Source of the DNA: Camillea tinctor
Lineage: Eukaryota > Ascomycota > Sordariomycetes > Xylariales > Xylariaceae
DNA: 64,000 nucleotides
Assembly: GCA_022578605.1 (NCBI GenBank)
Contig: MU394070.1
Span: forward strand, 310,001-374,000
Direction: 5' to 3'
A program made the position numbers and the translations under genes. The notes beneath the pieces were generated by a model that searched no databases, had not been told where the DNA came from, and was given only the letters and a program-made list of their open reading frames with translations. Below, piece by piece: positions 34,839-45,642 of the stretch; the stretch's first letter is position 1, and every line of letters starts with the position of its first letter.

Positions 34839-35584
34839 CTACCACCGTCGGCCCATCTGGTGCATGCGGGCAGGCGACACGGACGGGGGCGGGCTCGACA
34901 TGGTCAGGCCGTTGGCGGGGTTGATGATGGGAATAGCATTGCGCGCCCGGGTAGCGGCGGGCTGGTGCAGCTTGAGACTCGAGTGGTGGGTCTGGAAGGT
35001 AGGAGGAATGAAAGCCGGAGAGGTCGAGTTGAGCGAGAAAGTCGTGGCAACCTGTTGCGGGTGTTGCGTCGGGGAAGCATTAGGAGAGTTGCTGGACAGC
35101 GATGACCGGTCTGACGATCCGCTGCTGATGGACACGATCTACAGTTTGGGGGCAAAAGAACAACCCGGTCAGCAAGACGTATTCCAACATGGCTTTCTTT
35201 CCTATGTTTTAGGAATCTTTCCATGGTCCTGGGGAGATGCATGAAGGTATATGCGACCAGAGGAACCAGGGGTAGGGGTAAGGTTGGCCGTGAATAACCA
35301 TTGCGGTGGCTACTTACATCGCTCTCCGTCAATAGCTTGGGGCAGAATTCCATGTCGTCTTCTAGGTCGAAAGAACGGCTGGCTTCAAATTGAGACCGGA
35401 AGGCATTTACGGAAACAGACTCGTTCAATTCCTTCATGCTTCTTACACCGCGGAACTGCTTGTGGGAGTTCTGGGAGACGGATAGTCTCGGTGCTCGCCG
35501 GTTTCGCCCGCCATGGTGGTTGTGGGGAACGGTGGGCGCAGGTGCTGTGGGTTGGTGGTGACCGTAGTTGTAATATGAAGACAT
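34839..35584 (-). CDS. Ser/Pro/Asn-rich hypothetical regulator-like protein
   Basis: Exon 1 (35584-35318) and exon 2 (35138-34839) join in phase 0 across a 179 bp intron (donor GTAAGT, acceptor CTGTAG), giving 188 aa. It starts MSSYYNYGHHQPTAPAP, then has a basic segment (RNRRAPRLSVSQNSHKQFRG), a helical block (SMKELNESVSVNAFRSQFEA) and an acidic, aromatic block (SFDLEDDMEFCPKLLTESD). A Ser-rich region (SISSGSSDRSSLSSNSPN) follows, and the C-terminal half contains SLNSTSPAFIPPTFQTHH and NAIPIINPANGL. The protein looks intrinsically disordered with a few short motif-like blocks. Reading through the intron yields an unlike, Arg/Leu-rich sequence, which supports splicing. The family name is unknown to me; a regulatory role is inferred from composition and its isolated position only. 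A further 3' exon cannot be excluded. Confidence 0.65.
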
Positions 35585-38500
35585 TATGATATTCTGTGTT
35601 CTGGAAGAAATATAGAGTATACTTTGGTGGTTAGAGAGACGTGGTTGTCGTTATGGGAGGTGGTTGGACAAAAAAGAGATGTCGTTGGGTGGCGGTGTGT
35701 GTGTGTTGGTGGTTGCTGTTGGATTTGGGGGTTTCTGTTTCTTTTTCTTTTTTTTTCGTCTCCTTTGCGCTATTAAAAAGAGTCGTCCTGCAACAGCAAC
35801 AATGAAATCTCTTTTTGGCTCGAGCGTTAGAATAATAGGTAATACCGCCGATTAAAAAAAAAAAATAAGAAAGATAAGATGAGTTGATAGTATAATTTTC
35901 TTTTTCCTTTTCCTTATTTTCTTTTTTATGGCGTGGAGTATGTGCGTGTATGTATTGTGTGGGTGTGTGTAGGAATAAATAAAATGGATTTCTTTTTTGG
36001 TTGGTGTTTGGGTTATGAAGGTTTAGGGGAGGCGGATGTGTTTGTATCTAGTGTAAGTGTCTGGGTGTGGTAGGATCGATAGAGTGACTGAGGGAAAGGC
36101 AAGAAAGCGGGAAGAGGAAGAAAAGGCGGAATAATGGGTTGTGTGTAAGTAACGGAAAAGGCGAAGGATTTTGTTGGATGGATAAGAAGTAGCAAAAAAG
36201 CAAGAGAAGAATAAGAAGAATTGTAATGGAGGGTGGGCGATGGGGATGGGGAACTCTGAGTGGTAGCAAAGAAACGCTGGCTGGGAAAAAGAAAAGAGAA
36301 AAAAAAAAAAGAAAAAGAACTTGAGTCTTGTCTAAAAAGGGATTAGACCCACTAGGGGGTAATGCTCGTTGACGGGGGTGTACGGTTGGTTACTAGGTAC
36401 TAGGGGAGGGGGGGAGGCAAGCATTAGGGGGGGGCAAATGGAGAGATTGAGAGACAATAAACCTGCAGGACCAGCGAATGACGGTCGACTCGCCACCGCA
36501 ACCCATTGGACAGTTTGTTCACTCTCTATTAGACGCTAAACCCCCTTCAGACTAGCGAGGTAAATCTGGGGCTATGGGTCTTGAATGGCGTCGTTGTTAC
36601 TTGCAGCACCACCATTACACTACCTACACATATACACACACCTATTACCGCTACCTCCAGCACATAACACCATCACCCACTACCACCAACTGTACAGTGC
36701 CAAGTTCCTGACTTGGTCCTAGTGCCCCTGTCTTTTTTCTAGCTTGTCCTCCTCACAGTACATACAGTACGGGCACATCCTATCCAGCATAGTGCGTACA
36801 AATAGAGCAGCATTGCATTGCGCATGTAGTGTACATACACCTACATACTTTGACTGACTTAACCCCCTTGTCTAGTGTAGTTCTTCTTTTCTATTTTAAC
36901 AAGATGCCTTTTTTCTCTTATAGCTCATTATAAGACCGAGCATTATTTCCAAATAACGAACTGCCTAATAAAATATGTATTTGGTCCTTTTTGATTTTTT
37001 GGAACCCGATCTTTTAATATCGGTATTTAGTAGTATAATCCACCTCACCTAGTCTATAGTGTGTGGTTGTAGTGTAAGCAAACCCGCAAATGGCGGTGGT
37101 GATGATGACGATGGTTTTTTTTCTGCGACGATGGAAGCTACACTAATGCGGGCAAAAGTACGATAGCGTAGGTTAAAAAAAAACATCTATTCCTTCGGGA
37201 AATCTCCAGGTCAGGTTCAAACCCAACGGATAACCGAGCTCCTTTCTTTTTTTTTTCTTTTTTTCTTTCCCCCTTCCCTACGAATATAGTATCATCTGAT
37301 CCAGTGGGAAGTCTGTGGTGGGTTGATGAATGAATTGGGCGAAAGTGTGATTTTCATCACTGGTTGTCTTCTGTTCTGCCCAAAAGGGTCTCCCCAACTC
37401 CGACTATCGTGTCACGACTTCATTTTTTGGAATATGTCTCGAACGAATCCACTATTGCGAGATGAGCTTGGTATTTGTTCTTCTCTTGCTGGTTTGGTTC
37501 GGTCTAGTATAGTTTATTATGAATAATATAACACATATTATTTTCACTGTCCGTGCCATCAACTATCAATCTTTCTAATCCGTATGGCCATCGTGACCCC
37601 GAGGATTTATTTTATTTTTATTTTTATTTTGCTTTATTTCCGGCCTGCCGTGGCTATACCTAGATCCATACAATTCAATTCATACATCCTAGTGCTACAT
37701 CTCATTCCATTGGTAGCGTAGGGCATTACCACGCGGGCCGAGATTATCTATATGTACGTATCTCGACGAACTGCTCTTTTTTTTTTCTTTTCAGCTCCCC
37801 TGGGTGTTTATCAATGCTTGTTAATAAGATTGCCTTGTCCTGTACCAAGCTTCCCCAGGTTTAGGGGGCAAAAGAGCAAAAGCTCAGACAAAAAGGACGG
37901 TAACGTCGGGACTTATGAGCCGCTTACATGCCCACATTCCACTCCTGTGCCCTCTCTCACTCCCGTCGGGTCTATTGTAACAATATGATTCTCATTCTTA
38001 ACCTGATATATCACCATGTTGTTGCCATCGTTCGACCGGTGATCTTGAAACCTCAACTCTTCTCATGTGCCTCGCCCGTTACCAGGGCTGGCCTAAATTG
38101 TCCTATAGCCGTACATATGTAGCAAAGTCTGTGTTATTATAGCGTAGCAGAGACCTGCAAGCCGGCTGGCTAGGCTGCTGCATAAATTGGGCGTGAGGCA
38201 GTGGTCCATTGGCACGCAAATTCGGCCCTTGAGACTTGCGTAAGGATGCAGCCTCACTAGACACTGTGACCTGTCTATCGACACTGTGGTTCGGTGCCCC
38301 ACTGTCTAAGCGTTTGAGATGGCCTGGTAGCCCTGGTTGGGCGGTGGGCGGTGGTGGATTGGTGCTGGACTTTGGTTAGAACCCTGGCGGCTTGCTTGTC
38401 CGCAAGGACCAGCACTGCAAGCCACCCATGGCTGTCGTAGCAGTGCAAGTGGAGACGACCCGGTCTCGTGCAGCGTGAGACCGTTAGGGGGGCCTGCCCG

Positions 38501-41500
38501 GTTTGGCTTTTGGACGTGGTCGATGCTCTCTTGCTCACGCACCCTGTTCTAATGTTGTTCGCTTCGCACCGGGGATCCTTTTTGGGCGGCAGGGCGGCTC
38601 GAGAGAGACAAGGACCGAGACGGGAAGTGAGAGAGAAAGAGCAGGAATACCTTACCTAGTACACTAGTGGTGTAGAGGAGTAGAGGATGATGACTGACTA
38701 CCGCAGTCTTTACAGCTAAGGCTCTCCTTTTCCTCCATGTCCATATCCCGACTTGCCAACCTACCCTAACAACTACCTGCTGACTATGTTCTGCATTCGT
38801 CCTGATGCATCTGTTTCATCAATTCTCCATTGACCTTGGCCCTTCAAGGCCTGGGTAGATAGGGCGAGCTGGACGAAGGAATCCGAGGGATAGGGTGTTT
38901 CAAGCGCCCTCACTTTTTATTTAAGCCAAACGTAATATTGCGCTGTAGATCTCGGAAAACCACTCGAGCCACCCGCTGGGTTGCCACGAACCCACGCGAC
39001 CTATCCACACACCCTTGATCGCTTTTGCATTAAGCGCATAGAGCGCCCTCGGGCCATAGGCATGTAATAGGTATCTGGTAGTTTCTGGCCATGTACTGGC
39101 TGCTGTTACCTGTGACCTGGCCGGACCCCGGCGCTGTGTCCTGCCAGCCGCCACCGCAGCGCGAGTAGACGAGATGGGAGATGGTGGTTAGATCGTCGGA
39201 GGCGCGGACAGAGTTCCTTTTGGTCCTCTCCTGGTCCCTCTCTCACCCACAAGCACCGTCCCCACTTGCAAAGCCTGTAATCGCCCAACTGCCAACGCAG
39301 GTTGCCGCCGTGTGACGACTGCGATTCGCCGCTTTTGCTGTTGTGTGCAAGCTACACTAATAGCTGCTGGGTAGGGCGCACATAGTCTGGTCAGTCTGGT
39401 GTATGTATGGTCCCTTGAAACCCCAAAAAAGGCCTGGAGGATGGGCGATCTGGCTGGTTGCCGCATCTGTGGGCGTTCTAGTCTTGTTGTTTTTGTACAC
39501 GTGTAGGACATGCCTACGCCAAGTTGCCTTAGTTGTGGGACACGGGGTAGGCCAGAAAGAAAGAAGAACGAGAATAAGGAAGAGCAGACCAAAGAGAACA
39601 TCAAGTTCGCAGTCGATCAGTTGCGGATTCTCAAACGTTAGCCGGCTCAACTTGCTCCCTACCTTACTCAATGCGCAGGTAAACAATGAAAAGTGATTTC
39701 ATATCCAACCGTCCTAGTCGCACATGGTCAGCTCTTGCAGGCGTGTATCGCACCACCATTATCATCATCACCAATCCTATACACTACTGGTTCCTTGCCT
39801 GCTTAACCGGCATCCTGGACATGCCACTCAAAGAGCCGCGTGTGACGAAAGCGGCAAATAGATCTCTGTCACCCTCACCTTATAGCCTCCATCGAGGTCA
39901 AAAGAGATAGGTAAGGTAGGATGGTGTTGGGGTTGTCATCATTTAGCTTGTTTTTTTTTTCCCTCTCCCGTTCACCGAACAGTCCACGGATACCCCCGTC
40001 TGGTTCCTCCCCCAGCCATTGCGATTCGTGCATTCTTAATGCATGTTCAAGCACCTGTGGTTAGTCTATGCTACCTATAGTGTAGTTTGTATCACTCCAT
40101 CATCGGTACACTATCATGAGATGGTGATGGATGGTGAGAATGAGTTTGGTTTCGGGATTGGGGTTCGGTTTTGCTGATATGGTTGATCTAATCTGATGGG
40201 TGCACGGGGATCAATTGGATTTGATCATTGAAGCTGTGTTTCCCGTTTATCACCTATAGGCTCAAAACTCCCGAGATAGATCGCTTGATCTCGATCAAAG
40301 TACGGAGCACGGAGTACGGCTAGATTGCTGTGTCGCATGTCCTACTTTCTTTTCTTTCTCTCTCTCTTTTTTTTTTTCTTTTCCTCATCTGTTCCCAACA
40401 ATTTTCTTCTCAATAATCGCCACCGTGAGCTAAGCTAAGCTTCGTGTGTGATGATGTTGTCTAGATGTGCCTATAGATAAAGTAGGCTAGCTACAACTGC
40501 TACACTAATAACAGGTAAACTACCTAGATGTAGTCAGTGCTGTCGGGGTGTAAGATGTTTAACCCAGTGTAGATACTTTTTCTTCTTTTCTTTCTTTTCT
40601 TTCTTTTTTTTCACATCTTCTCTTCTCTTTTTCTTTTTGCCCTGGAGGGCAGATGTACACTCTGTGTCTGTGTGGGTGCATCGGGTGAAAGATGCTATTT
40701 TGGGGCCCCAGTTGACTTTCCGGAACGCTCCGTGGATTCATTCTGGAAGTAGATGATCTTCTCTTGAAAGTGACACGACGCCCTGGCAGTGACTTTTAGA
40801 AGGGCACTCTCCCCCAGACCCTATCTGCCCTGTCCACTCCAGCGGATGTCGCTTTGTTAACAACTGGAGAAGAGGTAGGTACCTAGACCTGAGTCTGGGT
40901 ATGGAACGCATTGCGCTGCATCCGCTGCAGGTACATCCAAAATTACCTTATCTATCTACTACCTAATTGGTGGCTTAGGGTGGCTGGGCTGCCCAGGATG
41001 TCCTGCTAGTCCGTGGCTGCGTGGCTGGTTTATGAGGTGCAAAAGTATCACCTCTCGTGGAGGTACCTACACACACTTCTCTCTGGCATGGCTGCATGGG
41101 TTTTAACCTAAATTAACCATATTACTGGGTCTTCCGTCTGCTACTACAAGTACACTACCTGACTATCTAATATCTAATATTTAGGTACCACTGCATTTTC
41201 TATAGTAGTAGCGTAGCGTGCCTATACCTACCTAGTTACAGTATAGTACACTAGATAACTCTTGACTTCAATGTTACTCCTGTTTTGATTTCCTTTCACT
41301 CTGATGAGATGAATCCAAATCGCTAAATAAAAACTCCACGATCACTCGCATCTTATCTATGTACTACGATCCTCCGGAAACAGTAGCGTTATACTAAGCA
41401 CGTAGATCCTAAGCCGGCATGCGTGAGCTTCAATCCTTCTCGAACAAAATAATAGTAAACAATGCCGGAGAATCCTCTGCTAAGGAATGATGATAGGATG

Positions 41501-43616
41501 GGAGAGAGTGTGTGCGCGTGAATGTATGTGTATGTGAGTGAGTGAGATGGAGTTGCGTAACGCCCCCGGCGGCAACCAAGCATTACCTATTCCCAATGAT
41601 TAGCCAACCAGATATCTTGAGTTCTCCAGGTTTTATGTATTGTTCCCCCCCCTTTTCCTTCCCTTCTTGCTGCTCCCCTCGAACGAACCGTTGACCATTC
41701 CATTTACAGGGGTGGGTGTCCGCGAACACTGCCACACACCGCTGTTCCACTCCCATCTCAACTGGGGGGCGCATGGGGATATTTCCGAGTCAGTCCAATC
41801 TCTCGAGGAAACCAAAAAGCAGATTGGCAGATGTCAGTCACTCAGCCAGTCAGTCACATTTCTCTCCCACTCTCCATCTCTCCACACATATGTCTTGATG
41901 TCTTGGCGAGATGGATGGAGGAGAATTGATTGCTCTCAATCCATCCAGGGGGTTAGGGAGGGAGGGGAGGGGAGGGGGGAGAGTGAGAAGAGGCCCTCTC
42001 GCCTACTGCGGTACCTCATACGGGTTCGATCATATTACGCTAGTTACATTATAACCATCGCATTTCGTGATGTACCCTTCCTTACGTCACTGGAAGGGCT
42101 ATGTCACTTATGCACACTACCTAGGTAGTAGGTATTGCTGTGATTATAATTAGCCATCTCATTAAAATATCTCAGCGCGCAACGCATTACATACCCTTTG
42201 AGTCCTTTTCCAGTTAGTATAGAAAATAGCCAGGTAACGAACGACGTAACGGCATAACTTATAGCGTCATAATATATACCTGCTTCCCGAGAGATAACAA
42301 GGAGACTGGCATCGAGGAGGAGGGGGAGGGGGGTTATCTCCCCTTCTCTCTCCGTCACATTCACTTACTCAACCCACACACACACGTACCCATACACTGA
42401 ACACATCATAGGTCTATTCCACACCTGCTATAGTGCCTACACACCCTTCACGATTCTATACGAATGCCCATATGACTTGCCTTGCCTACCCCCCTACCAC
42501 CCTTACTGTAAAGTCCATATGTTACGTAGTTGGGACGGATAGAGCTAGTGCGCGGGACCTCCGTCCGAAATGCAAGGGACGAGACAAAAGGGTAGCGAGC
42601 GGGAGTTGACGAAGTTCGAGATCCCAACAGCAGCAGCAGCAGCAGCAGTGTAGCCAACCAAGAGCCCCCCGCCCCGTACATACATCAAAGCATGAAGGGT
42701 CCTGCCCCCTCCCTCCCTACATGCCCCCCTCCTAAGATCAAGATCACGTATATCGATATTACTCCTTGTACTTATCGACAAGAGTTTCGCGTTTCGAGTT
42801 TCAAACTTCCGGGTTCGAGAACCCTCTAGTCTCTTCTCCGCTCCCCCAGATAGATAGGGCGATATGGCTTTTCATGCCGCCGCCGTAGTCATCTGCCACT
42901 CTCTCCCCCCTCTCCCTCCCTTTCTAGCCCCTCACATCATTCTCCTTTACATAACAGGTAACCTATCTAAAATGCGACCCAGGAATGAAGTAAGAGATGT
43001 GACAAGCATACGGTTTCGGAGGGTCATTTTTTGACGGGAAGGGGATTTGGAGAAGGGAACAAAGGCCGGGACATGACTGTACGGTGACATCCGTTGGCTT
43101 CCACATTCCGAAAATCCCCGTCCGCCATGGTTAGTCACCGGGCTCGTCCGACTCGTCCGATATCGCAATAGTGGGCTGCTTGGAAAAGTCATCCCGACTA
43201 TGCGTTGGTTACCTGTTAGGAGAAAATACTGGAAAATACCTTCAAGGCATTCGACGGTGTTTGCCGTCTACCTTGGTCATAGTCCATGTGATGCGCAATT
43301 GATGTTCTGTTGATAACATTAGGTATCTTTATTTTTGTTTGGCTGCTTACATAGCAGTTCTAGTAGGTGCCGAGTTATAGGAAGTTGTTTAACCTGTAAC
43401 TCTTCTTCTGATTCTATCATTACTGTCATGTCCATGCGTATTTACCTGAGAACAGCTTCTTGCTAATTCCTAGGGCCTCTATACAGGTTGGTTCACTAAT
43501 GCTGCTGTAGCTCTATTGGTCAACTCCAACGATGACTCTACTGGCGATGGGCATGGAGGCAACCTTCCGTCGACCAGTATATTCCAAGTAGTAGTCAATT
43601 CGTCCTCCACGCCCCT
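35585..43616. other. Long gene-poor region, right half of the gene desert
   Basis: This spans 8.0 kb upstream of the 188-aa gene and downstream of SSN8. No supportable gene is seen. It holds CT/GT-rich leader-like sequence (35640-36300), a TTTTATTTTTATTTT run near 37607-37632, a CAG microsatellite near 42625-42648, and TACCTAGGTA-type motifs (40872-40888, 41185-41235, 42118-42131). A 97-codon frame at 39403-39696 (+) has one hydrophobic stretch (WAIWLVAASVGVLVLLFLY) but no other support, so it was not called. Confidence 0.5.
42625..42648. repeat. (CAG)n microsatellite
   Basis: About seven to eight CAG units in non-coding sequence of the gene desert. No open frame with protein-like flanks crosses it. 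Confidence 0.85.
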
Positions 43617-44710
43617 CTACGGTTTATCTAAGCCTCGTGCCTTGACAAATCGATTAATCTGCTCCCGGGTCATCTTGTCGTTGTACTGCTCATGGCATTC
43701 ATAGAATGATATTAGCTCTTGCGTGCAGTCGACCATACCTTCTATATCGACGTTACTCTCGGCTAAGAAGTTCGCAAAACGGTGAACCTTACTAACTCGG
43801 GCTTCTTGTTGCTTATCCTTCTCCGAGGCACCGGGAGTAGTCTGCCCATTACCACCGGTTCGAGCCTGGGCTTGGGCTAGTGCTGCAGTGGCCGCAGCCA
43901 TATTATTCGCCGTTGGGCCGCTACTGCTGCCGGGGACAGGATTCGGGCGAAGTACTAGGGCAAGTAAAATCGCAGTGAGCGCGATGATGTGCGGCGGGTA
44001 GAGAAGGGGTAGGTCGGTCATGTAATGATCGTTTATGACAGATGTAGCAAGGTTTATCTCATCGGGAGTAAGATAGAAATCTTGTTGGAGGCTCGTTAAG
44101 GTTCGGTATGGTTGGTGGATAATCAATTGCGAGTTCATCTCGGATATGAGAAAGAACTCGCATTCGCCTAGCCGCGAAACATCGAGGGCCAGAAGTTCTA
44201 GAAAAACAACCATGATCGTTAGCTATTAGACCAAACTCTACGCGAATTCAAGGCTCGAAAAAAGAAGCTCGAACCTGGCCATAATGCGCGCCCCTCTGTT
44301 ACTATCAATCTAATATGTTGGGGGCACTCCTCCATCTTGCAAGCTAGATATAAAGCTGTGGTTATGACAAGATATGGGTTCGTTCGGCGAATCTCGACTT
44401 TGCTGTAGAAACGTTTCACGTATATCTGAGCTGTCGCCAGCGCCTGTTGTCTAATCCCGAGTCTCTTCCCTAAACGATTGATTTCTGGCAGCAGAGACTG
44501 CTGTCAGCATTTGCGTCCAGCTCTATCTATGGTAAAACGGTGAAGCTTACGCTGGTTGAAGTAGATGCTCAGGTGCCTTCTTTCAGGCAGCGGAAACATC
44601 GATACCAGGCTCTGCTCGCTATCTTCTAGCCTCTCGCGCATGTTGGCGAGCTCCTCTTTCGAAAATTGCCAGAAGCGCCTCTGGGTCGATTCCCAATAGT
44701 TGGCGGCCAT
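43617..44710 (-). CDS. ssn8: Cyclin C, RNA polymerase II holoenzyme cyclin-like subunit
   Basis: Three exons, 44710-44551, 44484-44275 and 44197-43617, joined across 66 and 77 bp introns (GTAAGC...CCAG and GTTCGA...CTAG) give 316 aa. This is cyclin C (SSN8/SRB11), the partner of the CDK8-type kinase in the Mediator kinase module that phosphorylates RNA polymerase II and transcription factors. The N terminus [14 protein letters not shown] is characteristic. The cyclin box follows with [31 protein letters not shown] and [15 protein letters not shown], and the second fold contains [20 protein letters not shown] and [18 protein letters not shown] Ala/Gln/Gly-rich insert precedes the helical end. 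Length is normal for fungal SSN8, and the stop is TAG. Confidence 0.95.
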
Positions 44711-45638
44711 TGTAAGGGACCGCTCAGCTTACCAGAGTTGATGAACTGCACAGAGCAGAAATGAAGGACAGCGGGAAGCAAAAAAACATACACAAAAAAA
44801 AGGAGAAAGACGGAACGATTTAAGAGAGAGAGGCGCAAATTAAGTAGAAGTTATATTTGGGGGGTACATAGAATTTCTTGAGCATCATATTGACCACCCA
44901 AGTTTGATAATCCCCAATTCAGCGAGGCTGAATTGGAGGTTTGTAAGAAGGATGCTTATTAACCTAGATGGATTGGATTAGGAAAGATGGGTTTGGTTGA
45001 TTGGTGGCATCGGTGGTGCTGAGGTAGCAGTAACCTTGCAGCGGAAGGTTGCCTTAGGTAAGATGGTACTAACTGCTAGGAGGTTAATTGATTCAATGAT
45101 AACGATAAGAATGGATTGGAACCTTGGAAGTTACATGCCTACATGCCTACCTAGGTAGGTACCTAGTGGTAAGTAGATGCTTGGATTGGATAGATGCACT
45201 ATTGAGACACACTGTACCATGTGCCCAGGAATAAGAGGAAAGATACAGTAAATGATCTGAGATCATGTACGGTGAAAGCGTAACACAAAAAGGCGTCACC
45301 CGTCCACAAAGGCAGACTATTTATCTGCTTATCTGCTTATCGCAGCATCTCATTGGCGACTGGCCTCTAGCATGTCCATCATCTATCCCTGTTCAACCCT
45401 GAGCCTTTTGTGGAGGACGCCCTCTTCTTTTGCGCTCACCCCTTGCTTGTCTTGTAACTTAAAGCAGTAGAATCCATTTTCCTTGAGACCGAACCTACGT
45501 CAATGCCCAGTCTCAGCCCGTGAGGGAGACACTCTCGACCTTGCACCTTGGTCTTCAACGATGCCATACCCGTAGCCGCCGAAATATTTCTTTGCGACCG
45601 GCTCTGTTCTCCCTGCGCGCTGTCATGACCAACTGGCC
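44711..45638. other. Divergent promoter region, SSN8 and the mitochondrial carrier
   Basis: About 0.93 kb lies between two divergently transcribed genes. It contains a TACCTAGGTAGGTACC-like cluster at about 45148-45163 and no open frame of interest. Both promoters presumably lie here. A five-codon uORF overlaps the carrier start (separate entry). Confidence 0.65.
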
Positions 45639-45642
45639 ATGA
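45625..45642 (+). promoter_or_regulatory. Five-codon uORF overlapping the carrier start codon
   Basis: The sequence ATG ACC AAC TGG CCA TGA ends at 45642, so its stop overlaps the main ATG (45639-45641) as ATGA. If the leader includes it, initiation at the carrier would depend on leaky scanning or reinitiation, giving translational control. The transcript start is unknown, so this is an inference. Confidence 0.45.

Noticed and set aside
34585..35244. 219-codon + strand ORF opposite the 188-aa gene
   Set aside because: Overlaps both exons and the intron; the minus-strand gene has good splice signals and better composition.
39403..39696. 97-codon + strand ORF with one hydrophobic stretch
   Set aside because: No supporting context, no recognisable motif, and one such frame is expected by chance in 17 kb.
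42780..42835. Possible tRNA because of a GGTTCGAGAACCC sequence
   Set aside because: No matching acceptor stem or A box upstream; the block is a short inverted repeat near other TTCGAGTTT repeats.
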